DNA from: Flavobacteriales bacterium
GTDB taxonomy: Bacteria; Bacteroidota; Bacteroidia; Flavobacteriales; Flavobacteriaceae
Reading direction: 5' to 3'
Assembly: GCA_011524905.1 (NCBI GenBank)
Contig: WTJI01000022.1
Location: 1 to 64,000 of the forward strand
DNA length: 64,000 nt
Shown here: in pieces, positions 48,451-58,692 of the stretch
Layout of the letters: the number at the start of each line of letters is the position of its first letter
Numbering within the stretch: position 1 is the stretch's first letter
Program-made: the position numbers and the translations under genes
The notes under the pieces: model-generated
What the model was told of the DNA's origin: nothing
Database searches by the model: none
Seen by the model: only the letters and a program-made list of their open reading frames with translations

Positions 48451-49715
48451 TCCCTGAGGATGCCATTATCGCTGTTTGCTTGCTGCTTTCTGCTTTTTTT
48501 TCTGGGATGGAGATTGCTTTCGTTTCAGCCAACAGAATTGAGTTGGCTATGGACAAACAGAATCCCAGTTTTCAGGCAAGCTTATTAAAAAAGTTCACTA
48601 ACAATTCCTCCCGTTTTATAGCGACCATGTTGGTTGGGAATAATATTGCCTTGGTTGCTTATGGGATTTTTATGGGAGATCGTATAACAACGCTTTTATT
48701 TTATAATAGTAATCTGATTGAAGGTGATTTGACACTTTTGTTGTATCAAACCCTTATTTCAACCCTCATTATTTTATTTACGGCCGAATTTTTACCAAAA
48801 GTTTTTTTCCAATTGTACGCAAATCAATGGTTGAAATTTTTTTTATTGCCTACAGCTTTTTTTTATTATCTGCTGGCCCCCATTTCGGTAACGGTAATGG
48901 CTTTAACAGATAGGGTATTGAAACGATTTATGCAGGTTGAGGCAGATCAGGTGCAGCTAAGTTTTTCTAAAGTCGAACTCGGGGATTATATCGGTGAGCA
49001 AATTGAACTCAGCAAGGACAAAGAAAATTTAGATTCAGAAATTCAAATTTTCCAAAATGCTCTTGAATTCTCGAATGTCAAGGTGCGTGAAGCTATGGTG
49101 CCTAGGGCAGAAATAACGGCTGTTGCACAAGATACCCCCATTAAAGAATTACAGGCTTTATTTGTAGCTACTGGATTATCCAAAATATTAGTCTATCGAA
49201 ATACCCTTGATGATATTGTAGGTTATGTTCATGCTTTTGAAATGTTCAAAAGCCCCAAAAATTTAAAAAGTATTCTTTTACCAGTCGCTCAAGTACACGA
49301 GCCAGTCCCCGTCAATCAAGCATTAAAACTCCTTACACGGCAAAGAAAAAGTATAGCTGTTGTTATTGATGAATATGGGGGAACAGCAGGGATTGTTACT
49401 TTAGAAGATATTGTTGAGGAACTATTTGGCGAAATTGAGGATGAACACGATAGCATAGCCCACTATGAAAAAAAATTAGACGACCATACTTATGAATTTT
49501 CAGCACGATTGGAAGTAGATTACCTCAATCAGACATATGATCTTCATCTTCCAGAAAACGAATTTTATGAAACACTCGGAGGAATGATTGTCTTCCACAC
49601 AGAAGACATCCCCAAAAAAGGAGCAGAAATCAAAATAGGAAATTTTTCAATGACTGTAACCAAAGTTTCCTCAACTAAAATAGAGCGATTGATCATAAAA
49701 ATATTAGAAGCGTAA
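48447..49715 (+). CDS. CNNM/CorB-type (hemolysin family) CBS-domain transporter
   Basis: FFSGMEIAFVSANRIELAM, VKVREAMVPRAEITAV, DEYGGTAGIVTLEDIVEELFGEI. Confidence 0.92.
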   Translation: MIPEDAIIAVCLLLSAFFSGMEIAFVSANRIELAMDKQNPSFQASLLKKFTNNSSRFIATMLVGNNIALVAYGIFMGDRITTLLFYNSNLIEGDLTLLLYQTLISTLIILFTAEFLPKVFFQLYANQWLKFFLLPTAFFYYLLAPISVTVMALTDRVLKRFMQVEADQVQLSFSKVELGDYIGEQIELSKDKENLDSEIQIFQNALEFSNVKVREAMVPRAEITAVAQDTPIKELQALFVATGLSKILVYRNTLDDIVGYVHAFEMFKSPKNLKSILLPVAQVHEPVPVNQALKLLTRQRKSIAVVIDEYGGTAGIVTLEDIVEELFGEIEDEHDSIAHYEKKLDDHTYEFSARLEVDYLNQTYDLHLPENEFYETLGGMIVFHTEDIPKKGAEIKIGNFSMTVTKVSSTKIERLIIKILEA

Positions 49716-49806
49716 AACTACTCTGATACGCCCGATTTGATCTGCAAAAATATTTTGATATCCCTTTAATAATCGTAAATTCGCAACCTAGTAAAAATGG
49801 TTAAAA

Positions 49807-51921
49807 ATGGCAATTTTAGGACAAATTAGACAACGTTCTTTTTTCTTGATTTTCATCATAGGGATGGCGCTTTTCGCCTTCGTGATTTCTGGTGTATTGG
49901 ATGGAAATAATAATGGTGGAGCTCCAACCGACCCCATTGCTGTCGTCAATGAGGAAGAAATGGATTTGGCAACCTTCCGTTCTATGGTAGAACAAACGGA
50001 GCGAAATTATGGATATTCAACATTGCAGGCGGTAAGAGCTGTTTGGAACCAAAGTATTCAGCAGACCATTCTTAATCAGCAGTTTGAGACCTTAGGTATA
50101 GATGCAGGGAAAGAACAAATAGAACAAATTATTTCCAGAAATCCTGCCTTTCTTAATGATGAACGTTTTCTTAACGCCTATGGTGTTTTCGATTTTGGTT
50201 TGTTCTCTAATTTTATCAATTTGATGAAAGATCAAAACCCAGCTGCTTACGAGCAATGGAAGATTCAAGAAGCTGGCTTAATAGATATTGCCAAGCAAAA
50301 TATTTATCTAGATCTTATTCGTTCAACGACTGGGTTTACTGAAGAGGAAGGTAAATGGGCTTATCATATGGAAAATGACAAAATCAATATGGAGTTTGTT
50401 CATATCCCATTAAACGCAGTAGATGACAGTTTGTCTAAAGTAACTGACTCAGATATCCAAAAGTATATTCAAGCGAATGAAGATGAATTTAAAACAGAAG
50501 CGAGAACGAGCATACGATATGTTGTTTTTAATGATGAGGCTTCTCCTGAAGATGAGGCATTTATTTATGCTGATTTAGAAAAATTACTCGATCAGCAAGT
50601 CGAATACAATGCAGTTTCAAAATTGACCGATACCTTAGCAGGGTTTCGAACGACCAAAAACATTTTTGACTTTGTAGAAAAACACTCAGAAGAACCTTTT
50701 GATTCTGTTTATCTTCCAAAAGGAAGACTAGCTAGTGAGTACGCAGAATCTTTATTTAACTTAAAAGCAGGTGAAGTTTTTGGTCCATTTAAGGATGGGA
50801 ACTCCCTTAAGCTGGCTCGAATGCTAGATAAAAAGCGTAACGGTTCCATCCGTGCCAGCCATATTTTAATTTCATTTGATGGGGTAACCAATCCAACACC
50901 TGGGGTTACTCGAACCAAAGAAGAAGCGGAGCGACTCGCAAATCGTCTGTTGCGTCAAGCCAGAAGAAACCCAAGTAATTTTGAGTCTCTTGCACGTGAA
51001 AACTCCGATGGCCCTTCAAGAAGCCTAGGTGGTGATCTTGGTTTTTACCAGGAAGGTGCGATGGCCAAAGAATTTTTTGATTACACGAACAAAAACAGAG
51101 TAGGTCGAATTGGCTTAGTGGAAACTGATTTTGGATTTCATGTCATTAAGATTACCGATAAAGAAGATGTTGTCCTTTTAGCCGAAATAGTTAAGGAAAT
51201 CGTTCCTTCAGATGAGACGTCAAATATTGTTTTTCGTAAAGCCACAGAATTAGAAAAAGCCGCCAAAGAAATGGGGAGTTTAGAAGAAGCTGCCGAAGCA
51301 GCAGACGTCAGCTTCCGTGATGCAACAGAATTAGACCCTTTAAGTGAATTGATTCCTGATATAGGTTTACAACGTAACGTTGTGCAATGGGCTTATGAGT
51401 TAGAAACTAAGGTAGGTGATGTCCGCCGCTTTAGTTTATCTAGAGGTGGCTATGCAGTTGTTCAAGTCTCAGAAAAAATTAATGCTGGGATTCAGACCGT
51501 AGCCCAGGCTAAAAGTGAAGTTTTTCCGAAGTTGAGAGATCAAAAGCGTATTACAGCGCTTCAACAGCAGTATGGCAATTTCACAAGCCTTGAAGAATTG
51601 GCGCAAGCCGCCAATACCGAAATTAAGACAGCCTCGGCAATGACACAAGAAAATACAACAATTGCAGGTGTCGGAAGAGAACCCTATGTAATTGGTGTTG
51701 CATTTTCACTTGAAGAAGGTGCTACTTCCACTTTGATTGCAGGAAATGAAGGTGTCTTTTTAGTCCGGGTTAAGAGTAAGGAGGTAGCTCCTGATCTACC
51801 TAGTTACGTTGCTTATGCCAATTCCTTGCAAGAGGCTGAAAAAGCTAATTTGGAAGAGGCTATCCTAGAAGCCCTAGAATCGGTTGCAGATATTACCGAT
51901 AACAGAACAGTCTATTATTAA
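49807..51921 (+). CDS. SurA/PpiD-type peptidylprolyl isomerase, membrane anchored
   Basis: N-terminal TM, SurA_N-like segment, parvulin GSIRASHILISF...LGGDLGFYQEGAMAKEF...GLVETDFGFHVIKI. Confidence 0.92.
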   Translation: MAILGQIRQRSFFLIFIIGMALFAFVISGVLDGNNNGGAPTDPIAVVNEEEMDLATFRSMVEQTERNYGYSTLQAVRAVWNQSIQQTILNQQFETLGIDAGKEQIEQIISRNPAFLNDERFLNAYGVFDFGLFSNFINLMKDQNPAAYEQWKIQEAGLIDIAKQNIYLDLIRSTTGFTEEEGKWAYHMENDKINMEFVHIPLNAVDDSLSKVTDSDIQKYIQANEDEFKTEARTSIRYVVFNDEASPEDEAFIYADLEKLLDQQVEYNAVSKLTDTLAGFRTTKNIFDFVEKHSEEPFDSVYLPKGRLASEYAESLFNLKAGEVFGPFKDGNSLKLARMLDKKRNGSIRASHILISFDGVTNPTPGVTRTKEEAERLANRLLRQARRNPSNFESLARENSDGPSRSLGGDLGFYQEGAMAKEFFDYTNKNRVGRIGLVETDFGFHVIKITDKEDVVLLAEIVKEIVPSDETSNIVFRKATELEKAAKEMGSLEEAAEAADVSFRDATELDPLSELIPDIGLQRNVVQWAYELETKVGDVRRFSLSRGGYAVVQVSEKINAGIQTVAQAKSEVFPKLRDQKRITALQQQYGNFTSLEELAQAANTEIKTASAMTQENTTIAGVGREPYVIGVAFSLEEGATSTLIAGNEGVFLVRVKSKEVAPDLPSYVAYANSLQEAEKANLEEAILEALESVADITDNRTVYY

Positions 51922-51944
51922 GGATCTCAATTAAAATAAATTAG

Positions 51945-51976
51945 AAGGGCATGCTTTTTATGAGATGCCCTTTTTT
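51945..51976 (+). terminator. Intrinsic terminator after the PPIase gene
   Basis: AAGGGCAT-GCTTTTTATGAG-ATGCCCTT followed by TTTT. Confidence 0.82.
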
Positions 51977-51994
51977 GTTGAAAGCTGGTCTGGG

Positions 51995-52882
51995 CTACAA
52001 TATAAATTTATCGTACTCAATCACTACATCAAAGCCTTTTTGTTTAAAGTAATTTGGGTTACCTCCACACGCTAAAACAAAATCCCCTCCCCAGGCACCT
52101 AAACTTTTGATCACACCTTCAAAATCGGGAAAGTATTCTTCTTGCAAGCGAGGTCGATTAAGATGTTTGGACATGAGTGTTTCATGCTCAGTTAGAAGTG
52201 ACTGGAAGCTGTCTAGCGTTTTGCAGCTCATTATCGCTTCTGTTAAATTGCTAATCATTTCTAAAAAAGCAGACTGAGGTGTTTTTTTTAGGTAATCCGC
52301 TACTTCTTTTTGACTGTCCTGTTTTTGGTTGAGATAAACAAAGTAGAGATCCTTTTTAAAAGCCGGGTCAAAGTCAATGGCTTTATAGGAAGGTGTCCCT
52401 GTATTCCTCTGGTAGCAAATGGCCCCTGTTGCCTGGGCGCAGGCAATATCATAGCCACTACCCCCAAGAGTGTTATCTAACAAATCAAAGGGATCACATT
52501 TTGCCCATTCGGCCAGATTGGAAAGCAGTGTTGAAGAGGAACCCAAACCCCAGTATCTATCAAATTCTAATTCTGTTTGTATATGAAAAGGGGTACGGCA
52601 AAATTCAACTTGTCGATGTCTGAGGAATTTTAGAAAAGTTTCTAGACGTTTTCCTACTGCAACGTCATTGGCTTGGACCAGGCTAAGGTCGTCCAGTTTA
52701 AAGTCTGCCTCAAACCAAATAACCTTATTGCTATCAAGACTGGTCCAGCTCAAATATTTTCCTTGGCTGGGCTGGACTGTCAATGCCTGTCCTAGTCGGG
52801 TTGGAAGGGCCAAAGCTTTTGCACCGTGTAAAACACAGTACTCACCCGATAGTAATATTTTCCCATGGCTATAGTATCGCAT
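51995..52882 (-). CDS. GYDIA-family GHMP kinase
   Basis: KILLSGEYCVLHGAKALALPTRLG, YWGLGSSSTLLSNLAEW, GGSGYDIACAQATG; TGATG overlap with HMG-CoA reductase. Confidence 0.9.
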   Translation of the reverse strand: MRYYSHGKILLSGEYCVLHGAKALALPTRLGQALTVQPSQGKYLSWTSLDSNKVIWFEADFKLDDLSLVQANDVAVGKRLETFLKFLRHRQVEFCRTPFHIQTELEFDRYWGLGSSSTLLSNLAEWAKCDPFDLLDNTLGGSGYDIACAQATGAICYQRNTGTPSYKAIDFDPAFKKDLYFVYLNQKQDSQKEVADYLKKTPQSAFLEMISNLTEAIMSCKTLDSFQSLLTEHETLMSKHLNRPRLQEEYFPDFEGVIKSLGAWGGDFVLACGGNPNYFKQKGFDVVIEYDKFIL

Positions 52883-54192
52883 CACGCCTTGGCTAAAAAG
52901 TCTTGCACCGCCGCATGACTAACTTTATGGGTTTTAAAATATGCAATGGCGGCTTCTTTTTCTGTGCCTTTTGCCCCCAATTGATTTAATATATTTAGCA
53001 AGTGCATTTTCATATGGCCCTTTTGAATACCCGAAGTTACTAATGAGCGTACTGCAGCAAAGTTTTGTGCCAGTCCTGCAACAGCAATGATTTGCATTAA
53101 TTCTTCAGCACTTGGATAACCTAATAATTCTAAGTTCCACTGCACTAGGGGATGGAGTTGTGTCAGTCCGCCTACAGTTCCTAGTGCCAATGGAAGATCG
53201 AGTTGAAAGACAAATTGATCGCCATCGATGAAAGCTGTGGATAAACTACGATACTGTCCGTCTTTTGCAGCATAGGCATGAACCGCAGCTTCAATGGCTC
53301 GGAAGTCGTTGCCAGTTGCCAAAACTACGGCATCAACTCCGTTCATGATGCCTTTGTTATGAGTAACAGCCCGATAAGGTTCTACTTGTGCTATCTGCAC
53401 TGCTTGTACCATTTTTTTTGCAAACGCGGTTGCGCTAAGTCCTTCTTCTTCTTCTAGCTGATTGATAGGGCAGCTTACTTTTGCCCGTGCTATACAATTT
53501 GGAACATAATTTGACAAAATGCTCATCACCACTTCTATGGGTTTATCTATATGGCTAAACTTGGCATATTCATTAGCTACTTGGCGAAGTATTTCGGCAA
53601 GTCTTTCTAAAACAGAGTTTATAAAATTGGCTCCCATTGCGTCACGGGTATCAAAAGTGGCGTGAAGTTGGTAATAGTCGGCCATTGCCGCAGTTTTGTC
53701 TATTAGTTGTAACGACAAAAGACCACCGCCTCGTTTTTCCATCCGTTCGAGCATAGGGGCGCAACCTTCCAGGAGTTTGGGTTTGATGTGCTCAAAAAAA
53801 TCAGTTACTTTTTTTGGATCTTCAGGGCAAATAAAATGAACCTGACCTACTTTTTCTGTTCCCAGTATTTGCGTGTGAAACCCACCTTTGTTGGCCCAAT
53901 ACTTAGCAGACTTACCTGCAGCAGCAACCACTGAACTCTCCTCAATGACCATGGGTAGTGTATATTGCTTATTGTTAATTAAGAAATTCGGAGCTACTCC
54001 TAAGGGTAGATAAAAATTGGAAAGGGTGTTTTCAATAAACTCATCGTGTTTTTCCTGACGGGCTGCATCTGGATGGCAATAGGTGGCAAGTAGTGTGCTA
54101 GCTTCTTGTGGTTGATCAAAATGGTTTTGGGTAATCCATTTAATTTTTTCTGCTTTACTGAGTTTGGAAAATCCACTAATACTCGATGCCAT
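52882..54192 (-). CDS. Hydroxymethylglutaryl-CoA reductase, degradative (class II) type
   Basis: VEESSVVAAAGKSAKYWANKGGF, DTRDAMGANFINSV, NKGIMNGVDAVVLATGNDFRAIEAA; start moved to MASSISGFSK. Confidence 0.92.
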   Translation of the reverse strand: MASSISGFSKLSKAEKIKWITQNHFDQPQEASTLLATYCHPDAARQEKHDEFIENTLSNFYLPLGVAPNFLINNKQYTLPMVIEESSVVAAAGKSAKYWANKGGFHTQILGTEKVGQVHFICPEDPKKVTDFFEHIKPKLLEGCAPMLERMEKRGGGLLSLQLIDKTAAMADYYQLHATFDTRDAMGANFINSVLERLAEILRQVANEYAKFSHIDKPIEVVMSILSNYVPNCIARAKVSCPINQLEEEEGLSATAFAKKMVQAVQIAQVEPYRAVTHNKGIMNGVDAVVLATGNDFRAIEAAVHAYAAKDGQYRSLSTAFIDGDQFVFQLDLPLALGTVGGLTQLHPLVQWNLELLGYPSAEELMQIIAVAGLAQNFAAVRSLVTSGIQKGHMKMHLLNILNQLGAKGTEKEAAIAYFKTHKVSHAAVQDFLAKA

Positions 54193-54354
54193 ACTATTTT
54201 TTTTCAAAGATAGGTCTTCATAAACAAATCACTAACCAGTCTAAAATCTGGGTATAGTTGGATGCTAACACAATCTGATAAAATCAAAATAAATATTTTT
54301 ACGTGTATCACATGTTTGGGTGCCGTAACGAAATAAATTTTTTATTTTGCCCTA

Positions 54355-56541
54355 ATGAACTTTTATAACAGTAAGATGAAATCTTTCTTAACCTTCCTAC
54401 TCCTTTTGTTGACTTCAGTACTTTCAAGCCAAGAACTTACCAATAAAATAATTTTCAGCGGCGAATTAGATGCAGAACGTTTAGAGCGCTATCGTTCGAT
54501 GAATGATGGGCGACACTATACTGTTTTAGAAAACAACCGCAAGGAGAAAAAGGCTCAGGTTGTAAAATATGCTTTTTTAGATGGCCAGGCCCAGACAGTT
54601 TTATTGGCCTCTGGAGATTCCATTCCCTATTTCACCTCTTATTCTTTTTCTGCCGATGAGAATAAAATATTAATTGCTACTTCTGAGTACCCAATTTATA
54701 GACGTTCTAAGCAGGCGATTTACTACGTCTATGATTTGACTACAAAAAATTTAGAACCACTATTTGACCCAGATGCATCCTATCCGTGGGTACAAGAACC
54801 ACTTTTTTCACCCGATGGAACAAAGGTGGCTTTTGTTCATTTAAGGAATATATATATCAAAGATTTAGTCTCAGGTCGCTTAAAGCAAATCACACAAGAT
54901 GGTGGTGCCAATATCAGTAATGGATTAACAGATTGGGTCTATGAAGAAGAATTTGGTTATGTGCGTGCTTTCGATTGGAATACTGCGGGAACCTATTTGG
55001 CCTATTTACGCTTTGATGAGTCTGAGGTACCTGTATTTTCTATGGATATTTACGGGGATGATTTGTATCCCTATCCTTATCAATTCAGATATCCAAAAGC
55101 CGGCGAAACCAATGCTACTTTGACCATACACGCTTATGCCTTGCAGACTCAAACACATACCGAGTTGAATTTGGGGGACAAAATGCCCGAATATATTCCT
55201 AGATTTCAATTTTCAAATGATCCTAATTTACTAAGTATACAAACCCTTAATCGGCACCAAAATCATTTGAAACTGTGGGCCTTAAACGTCAAATCCGGAG
55301 ATGCTGAGGTATTGTTAGAAGAAACAGATGAACGCTATGTTGACATACACAGTAATCTACGTTTTTTGGAAGACAATAGTTTTTTGTGGACAAGCGAAAG
55401 GGATGGCTTTAACCACCTCTATCACTTTAGCGCAGATGGGGAATTAAAAACCCAGCTTACCAGTGGTAAGTGGGAGGTGACGGCTTTTTATCAATACAGT
55501 CCACAAAATAAAGAGGTATATTACGCCTCTACTGAAATTGGAAGTACCCAACGTGCAGTGTATGGTGTAAGCATCAATGGCAAGAAAAAACGTTTACTGT
55601 CTGATGACAATGGTTATAACGGTGCTTTATTTAGCAAAAGCGGACGGTACTATATTCACTCCTTTTCAGATGCCCAAACCCCGCCTATATATCGACTCCG
55701 AAAGACTTCAAATACAAAAGTACTACGGACCATCTTGGATAACAAAGCGCTAAAGAAAAAGATGTCTGCTTATGAGCTCCCTCAAAAAGAGTTTACCCAA
55801 CTTGCTGTAAATAACAATAACCTCAATATGTGGCTACTCAAGCCAGTAGATTTTGACCCCACTAAAAGTTATCCGCTATTGATGTTTCAGTACTCGGGTC
55901 CCGGTTCACAGCAGGTTTCCAACCGCTGGGGTTCTCAGCGAGATTTGTGGCATTATTTGCTTACCCAAAAGGGTTATATAGTTGCCTGTATCGATGGACG
56001 GGGAACAGGTTTTAGAGGGGCAGATTTTAAAAAGCAAACCTATCTGAATTTGGTCAAATATGAAACGGAAGACCAAATAGAAGCTGCCAGAATTTTAGGA
56101 AAACGTTCATACATTGACGCTGGTCGCGTGGGTATTTGGGGATGGAGTTTTGGTGGGCATATGGCATTACAAAGTCTATTGACAGGTCATGACGTTTTTG
56201 CCGCAGCTATTTCTGTAGCTCCAGTCACTACCTGGCGCTTTTATGATACGATTTATACCGAACGATTTATGCGTACACCCCAAGAAAACCCTGATGGATA
56301 CGATTTAAATTCACCCCTTAATTATGCTGACCAATTGAAAGGCAAACTTCTATTGGTCCATGGTAGTGGTGACGACAATGTTCACGTTCAAAATTCAATG
56401 CGGATGATTCAGGCCTTGATCGAAGCAGATAAGTCCTTTGATTGGGCTATCTATCCCGATCAAAATCATGGAATTGGCTCAGGAAACGCACGTATTCACC
56501 TCTATCAAAAAATGACTACTTTTATTGAAACCAATTTGTAA
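54355..56541 (+). CDS. S9-family dipeptidyl peptidase IV-like
   Basis: Signal peptide, DPPIV N-terminal beta-propeller, GIWGWSFGGHMALQSLL, HGSGDDNVHVQNS, DQNHGIG. Confidence 0.94.
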   Translation: MNFYNSKMKSFLTFLLLLLTSVLSSQELTNKIIFSGELDAERLERYRSMNDGRHYTVLENNRKEKKAQVVKYAFLDGQAQTVLLASGDSIPYFTSYSFSADENKILIATSEYPIYRRSKQAIYYVYDLTTKNLEPLFDPDASYPWVQEPLFSPDGTKVAFVHLRNIYIKDLVSGRLKQITQDGGANISNGLTDWVYEEEFGYVRAFDWNTAGTYLAYLRFDESEVPVFSMDIYGDDLYPYPYQFRYPKAGETNATLTIHAYALQTQTHTELNLGDKMPEYIPRFQFSNDPNLLSIQTLNRHQNHLKLWALNVKSGDAEVLLEETDERYVDIHSNLRFLEDNSFLWTSERDGFNHLYHFSADGELKTQLTSGKWEVTAFYQYSPQNKEVYYASTEIGSTQRAVYGVSINGKKKRLLSDDNGYNGALFSKSGRYYIHSFSDAQTPPIYRLRKTSNTKVLRTILDNKALKKKMSAYELPQKEFTQLAVNNNNLNMWLLKPVDFDPTKSYPLLMFQYSGPGSQQVSNRWGSQRDLWHYLLTQKGYIVACIDGRGTGFRGADFKKQTYLNLVKYETEDQIEAARILGKRSYIDAGRVGIWGWSFGGHMALQSLLTGHDVFAAAISVAPVTTWRFYDTIYTERFMRTPQENPDGYDLNSPLNYADQLKGKLLLVHGSGDDNVHVQNSMRMIQALIEADKSFDWAIYPDQNHGIGSGNARIHLYQKMTTFIETNL

Positions 56542-56547
56542 ATAAAC

Positions 56548-58080
56548 ATGACGCAGGCGACCAAACCAGCCACACCTCAGGATTATCTTGGCCATCCTAG
56601 GGGACTATTCTATTTATTTTTTGCAGAACTATGGGAGCGATTTAGTTTCTATGGGATGCGTGCCTTGTTAACCCTTTACATGGTCAACGAAATTTTTGAG
56701 GCATTGATGAATCGAGATATGGCAGCAGCGGCAGTCTACGCTTCATACGGTTCCTTAGTTTATGCTTCTACCGTAGTTGGTGGGCGTATTTCTGATATTT
56801 ATTTGGGATATCGCCGCTCAATCTATTTAGGCGGTATTCTTATGGCTTTGGGACATTTTGTATTGGCTATTGAAAATAATATGGCCTTCTTTTTGGCATT
56901 GGCGTTCATAGTTGTTGGGAATGGCTTTTTCAAACCCAATATTTCTACTTTTGTGGGATCACTCTATCCTGACGGCGATCAGAGAAAAGATGCAGGATTT
57001 GTTATTTTTTACATGGGCATTAATATTGGTGGATGGATCGCACCTTTATTGTGTGGATATTTGGGGCGCGAATATGGTTGGCATTATGGCTTTGGTTTAG
57101 CGGGATTTGGGATGCTTACAGGACTATTGTTTTTTTGGCGCGGAGTCAAACAAGGCGTATTTGGAGACAAAGGACTACCTGCTAACACATCCTTGCTAAA
57201 TGAAACGATTTTGGGTGTGAAACGCTCTGCAATGATACCTATCCTAGCTTTTCTTACCGCCCCTCTAATTGCTTTCTTATTGTCTTCCTACCAAGCAGTG
57301 GGCAACGGTACAACATGGTTTGGCGATCAAAATCTTGTTAATATTTTCTTTAAGGTTATTGGGCTGTTTATTCTCATTTACATGGGCGTTATCCTCCAAC
57401 AAGCGCAACCCCAAGAACGTAAAAAATTATTTGCAGCCTTGCTGTTTACTTTGTTTATTACTTTGTTTTGGGGCTTTCATGAATTGTCTGGATCAGTGAT
57501 TACTTTATTTGCTGCCCGAAATGTAAACCTGAGTTTGATGGACGCAGCACAATCCAATTCGCTCAACTCAATGTTTATCATTTTATTGTCAATACCACTT
57601 TCTTGGATGTTCACTCGTTTAAGATCTATAGGACGTGATCCACGGACGCCTGTCAAGTTTGGATTGGGGTTACTCTTTGCCGGATTTAGTTTTTATTTAC
57701 TTTCAATTAGTGGTGTTTCAGCTGATGAAACTGGGCGTGTTCCTTTTAGTTATTTGCTGATTATGTATTTTTTACTGTCAGTGGGTGAGTTATTTATGTC
57801 ACCCGTTGGTTTGTCTAAAATTACGGATCTCTCTCCTAAACGAATTGTTGCATTTATGATGGGCGTGTGGTTTTTATCATCTGCCTATGCTTTTCAACTG
57901 GTTGGATTTATTGGCAAACAGTTGGCTATTGAAAGTAGTGATAGCAATGTGAGTGGCTTCCAATCTTTAGATATTTATTTGGATGGTTTTAGCTTGATTG
58001 CACAATATGCAATTGGTGCCGCATTAATTGTTTTAGTTTTTTCGCGTTGGATTAACAAACTAATGGGTGAGGTGCATTAA
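56548..58080 (+). CDS. Proton-dependent oligopeptide transporter (POT/PTR2)
   Basis: FAELWERFSFYGMRALLTLYMV; GNGFFKPNISTFVGSLYPDGDQRKDAGFVIFYMGINIG. Confidence 0.95.
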   Translation: MTQATKPATPQDYLGHPRGLFYLFFAELWERFSFYGMRALLTLYMVNEIFEALMNRDMAAAAVYASYGSLVYASTVVGGRISDIYLGYRRSIYLGGILMALGHFVLAIENNMAFFLALAFIVVGNGFFKPNISTFVGSLYPDGDQRKDAGFVIFYMGINIGGWIAPLLCGYLGREYGWHYGFGLAGFGMLTGLLFFWRGVKQGVFGDKGLPANTSLLNETILGVKRSAMIPILAFLTAPLIAFLLSSYQAVGNGTTWFGDQNLVNIFFKVIGLFILIYMGVILQQAQPQERKKLFAALLFTLFITLFWGFHELSGSVITLFAARNVNLSLMDAAQSNSLNSMFIILLSIPLSWMFTRLRSIGRDPRTPVKFGLGLLFAGFSFYLLSISGVSADETGRVPFSYLLIMYFLLSVGELFMSPVGLSKITDLSPKRIVAFMMGVWFLSSAYAFQLVGFIGKQLAIESSDSNVSGFQSLDIYLDGFSLIAQYAIGAALIVLVFSRWINKLMGEVH

Positions 58081-58152
58081 CTTTGAAGTCAAAATAAAAA
58101 AAACCGAGTCCACATAAAACTGGGCTTATCTTTGAAAGAAAAATTTAATTAG

Positions 58153-58692
58153 GTGAAAAAAATTTTATTACTATGTGCATTGTTTCTAAGTGCTTGGACC
58201 AGTGCGCAGCAGATAAAGTGGATGACTTTGGATGAAGCCTTAGCAGCGCAAAAAGATAATCCCAAAAAAATATTTATGGATGTTTACACCAAATGGTGTG
58301 GTCCTTGTAAGTTATTGGATCGAAAAACATTTGCCAATCCCTATTTAGCTGCCTATGTTAGTGAACATTATTATGCAGTTAAGTTTGATGCAGAAGGACA
58401 GGAAACGATTAACTTTTTTGGCAATACATTTACGAATCCCAACTATGACCCCAATCGAAAGGGGCGCAATGCAACCCACCAATTCACTCAGTTTCTTGGA
58501 GTTTCTGGCTATCCTACCATGGTATTTTTAAGTGAAACAGGTGATCCTATCATGCCTGTTGTAGGGTACCATACTGCCCAACAACTGGAAATGTATCTAA
58601 AGATGATCAAGCAGGGTGACTATCAGGTTTTTTCCAAACCGGAGGACTTTGAGAATTACCGAAAAAACTTTACACCGCGCTTCAAGGGGTAA
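58153..58692 (+). CDS. Secreted thioredoxin-family protein
   Basis: Signal peptide, FMDVYTKWCGPCKLLDRKTF, GVSGYPTMVFL; GTG start. Confidence 0.88.
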   Translation: MKKILLLCALFLSAWTSAQQIKWMTLDEALAAQKDNPKKIFMDVYTKWCGPCKLLDRKTFANPYLAAYVSEHYYAVKFDAEGQETINFFGNTFTNPNYDPNRKGRNATHQFTQFLGVSGYPTMVFLSETGDPIMPVVGYHTAQQLEMYLKMIKQGDYQVFSKPEDFENYRKNFTPRFKG

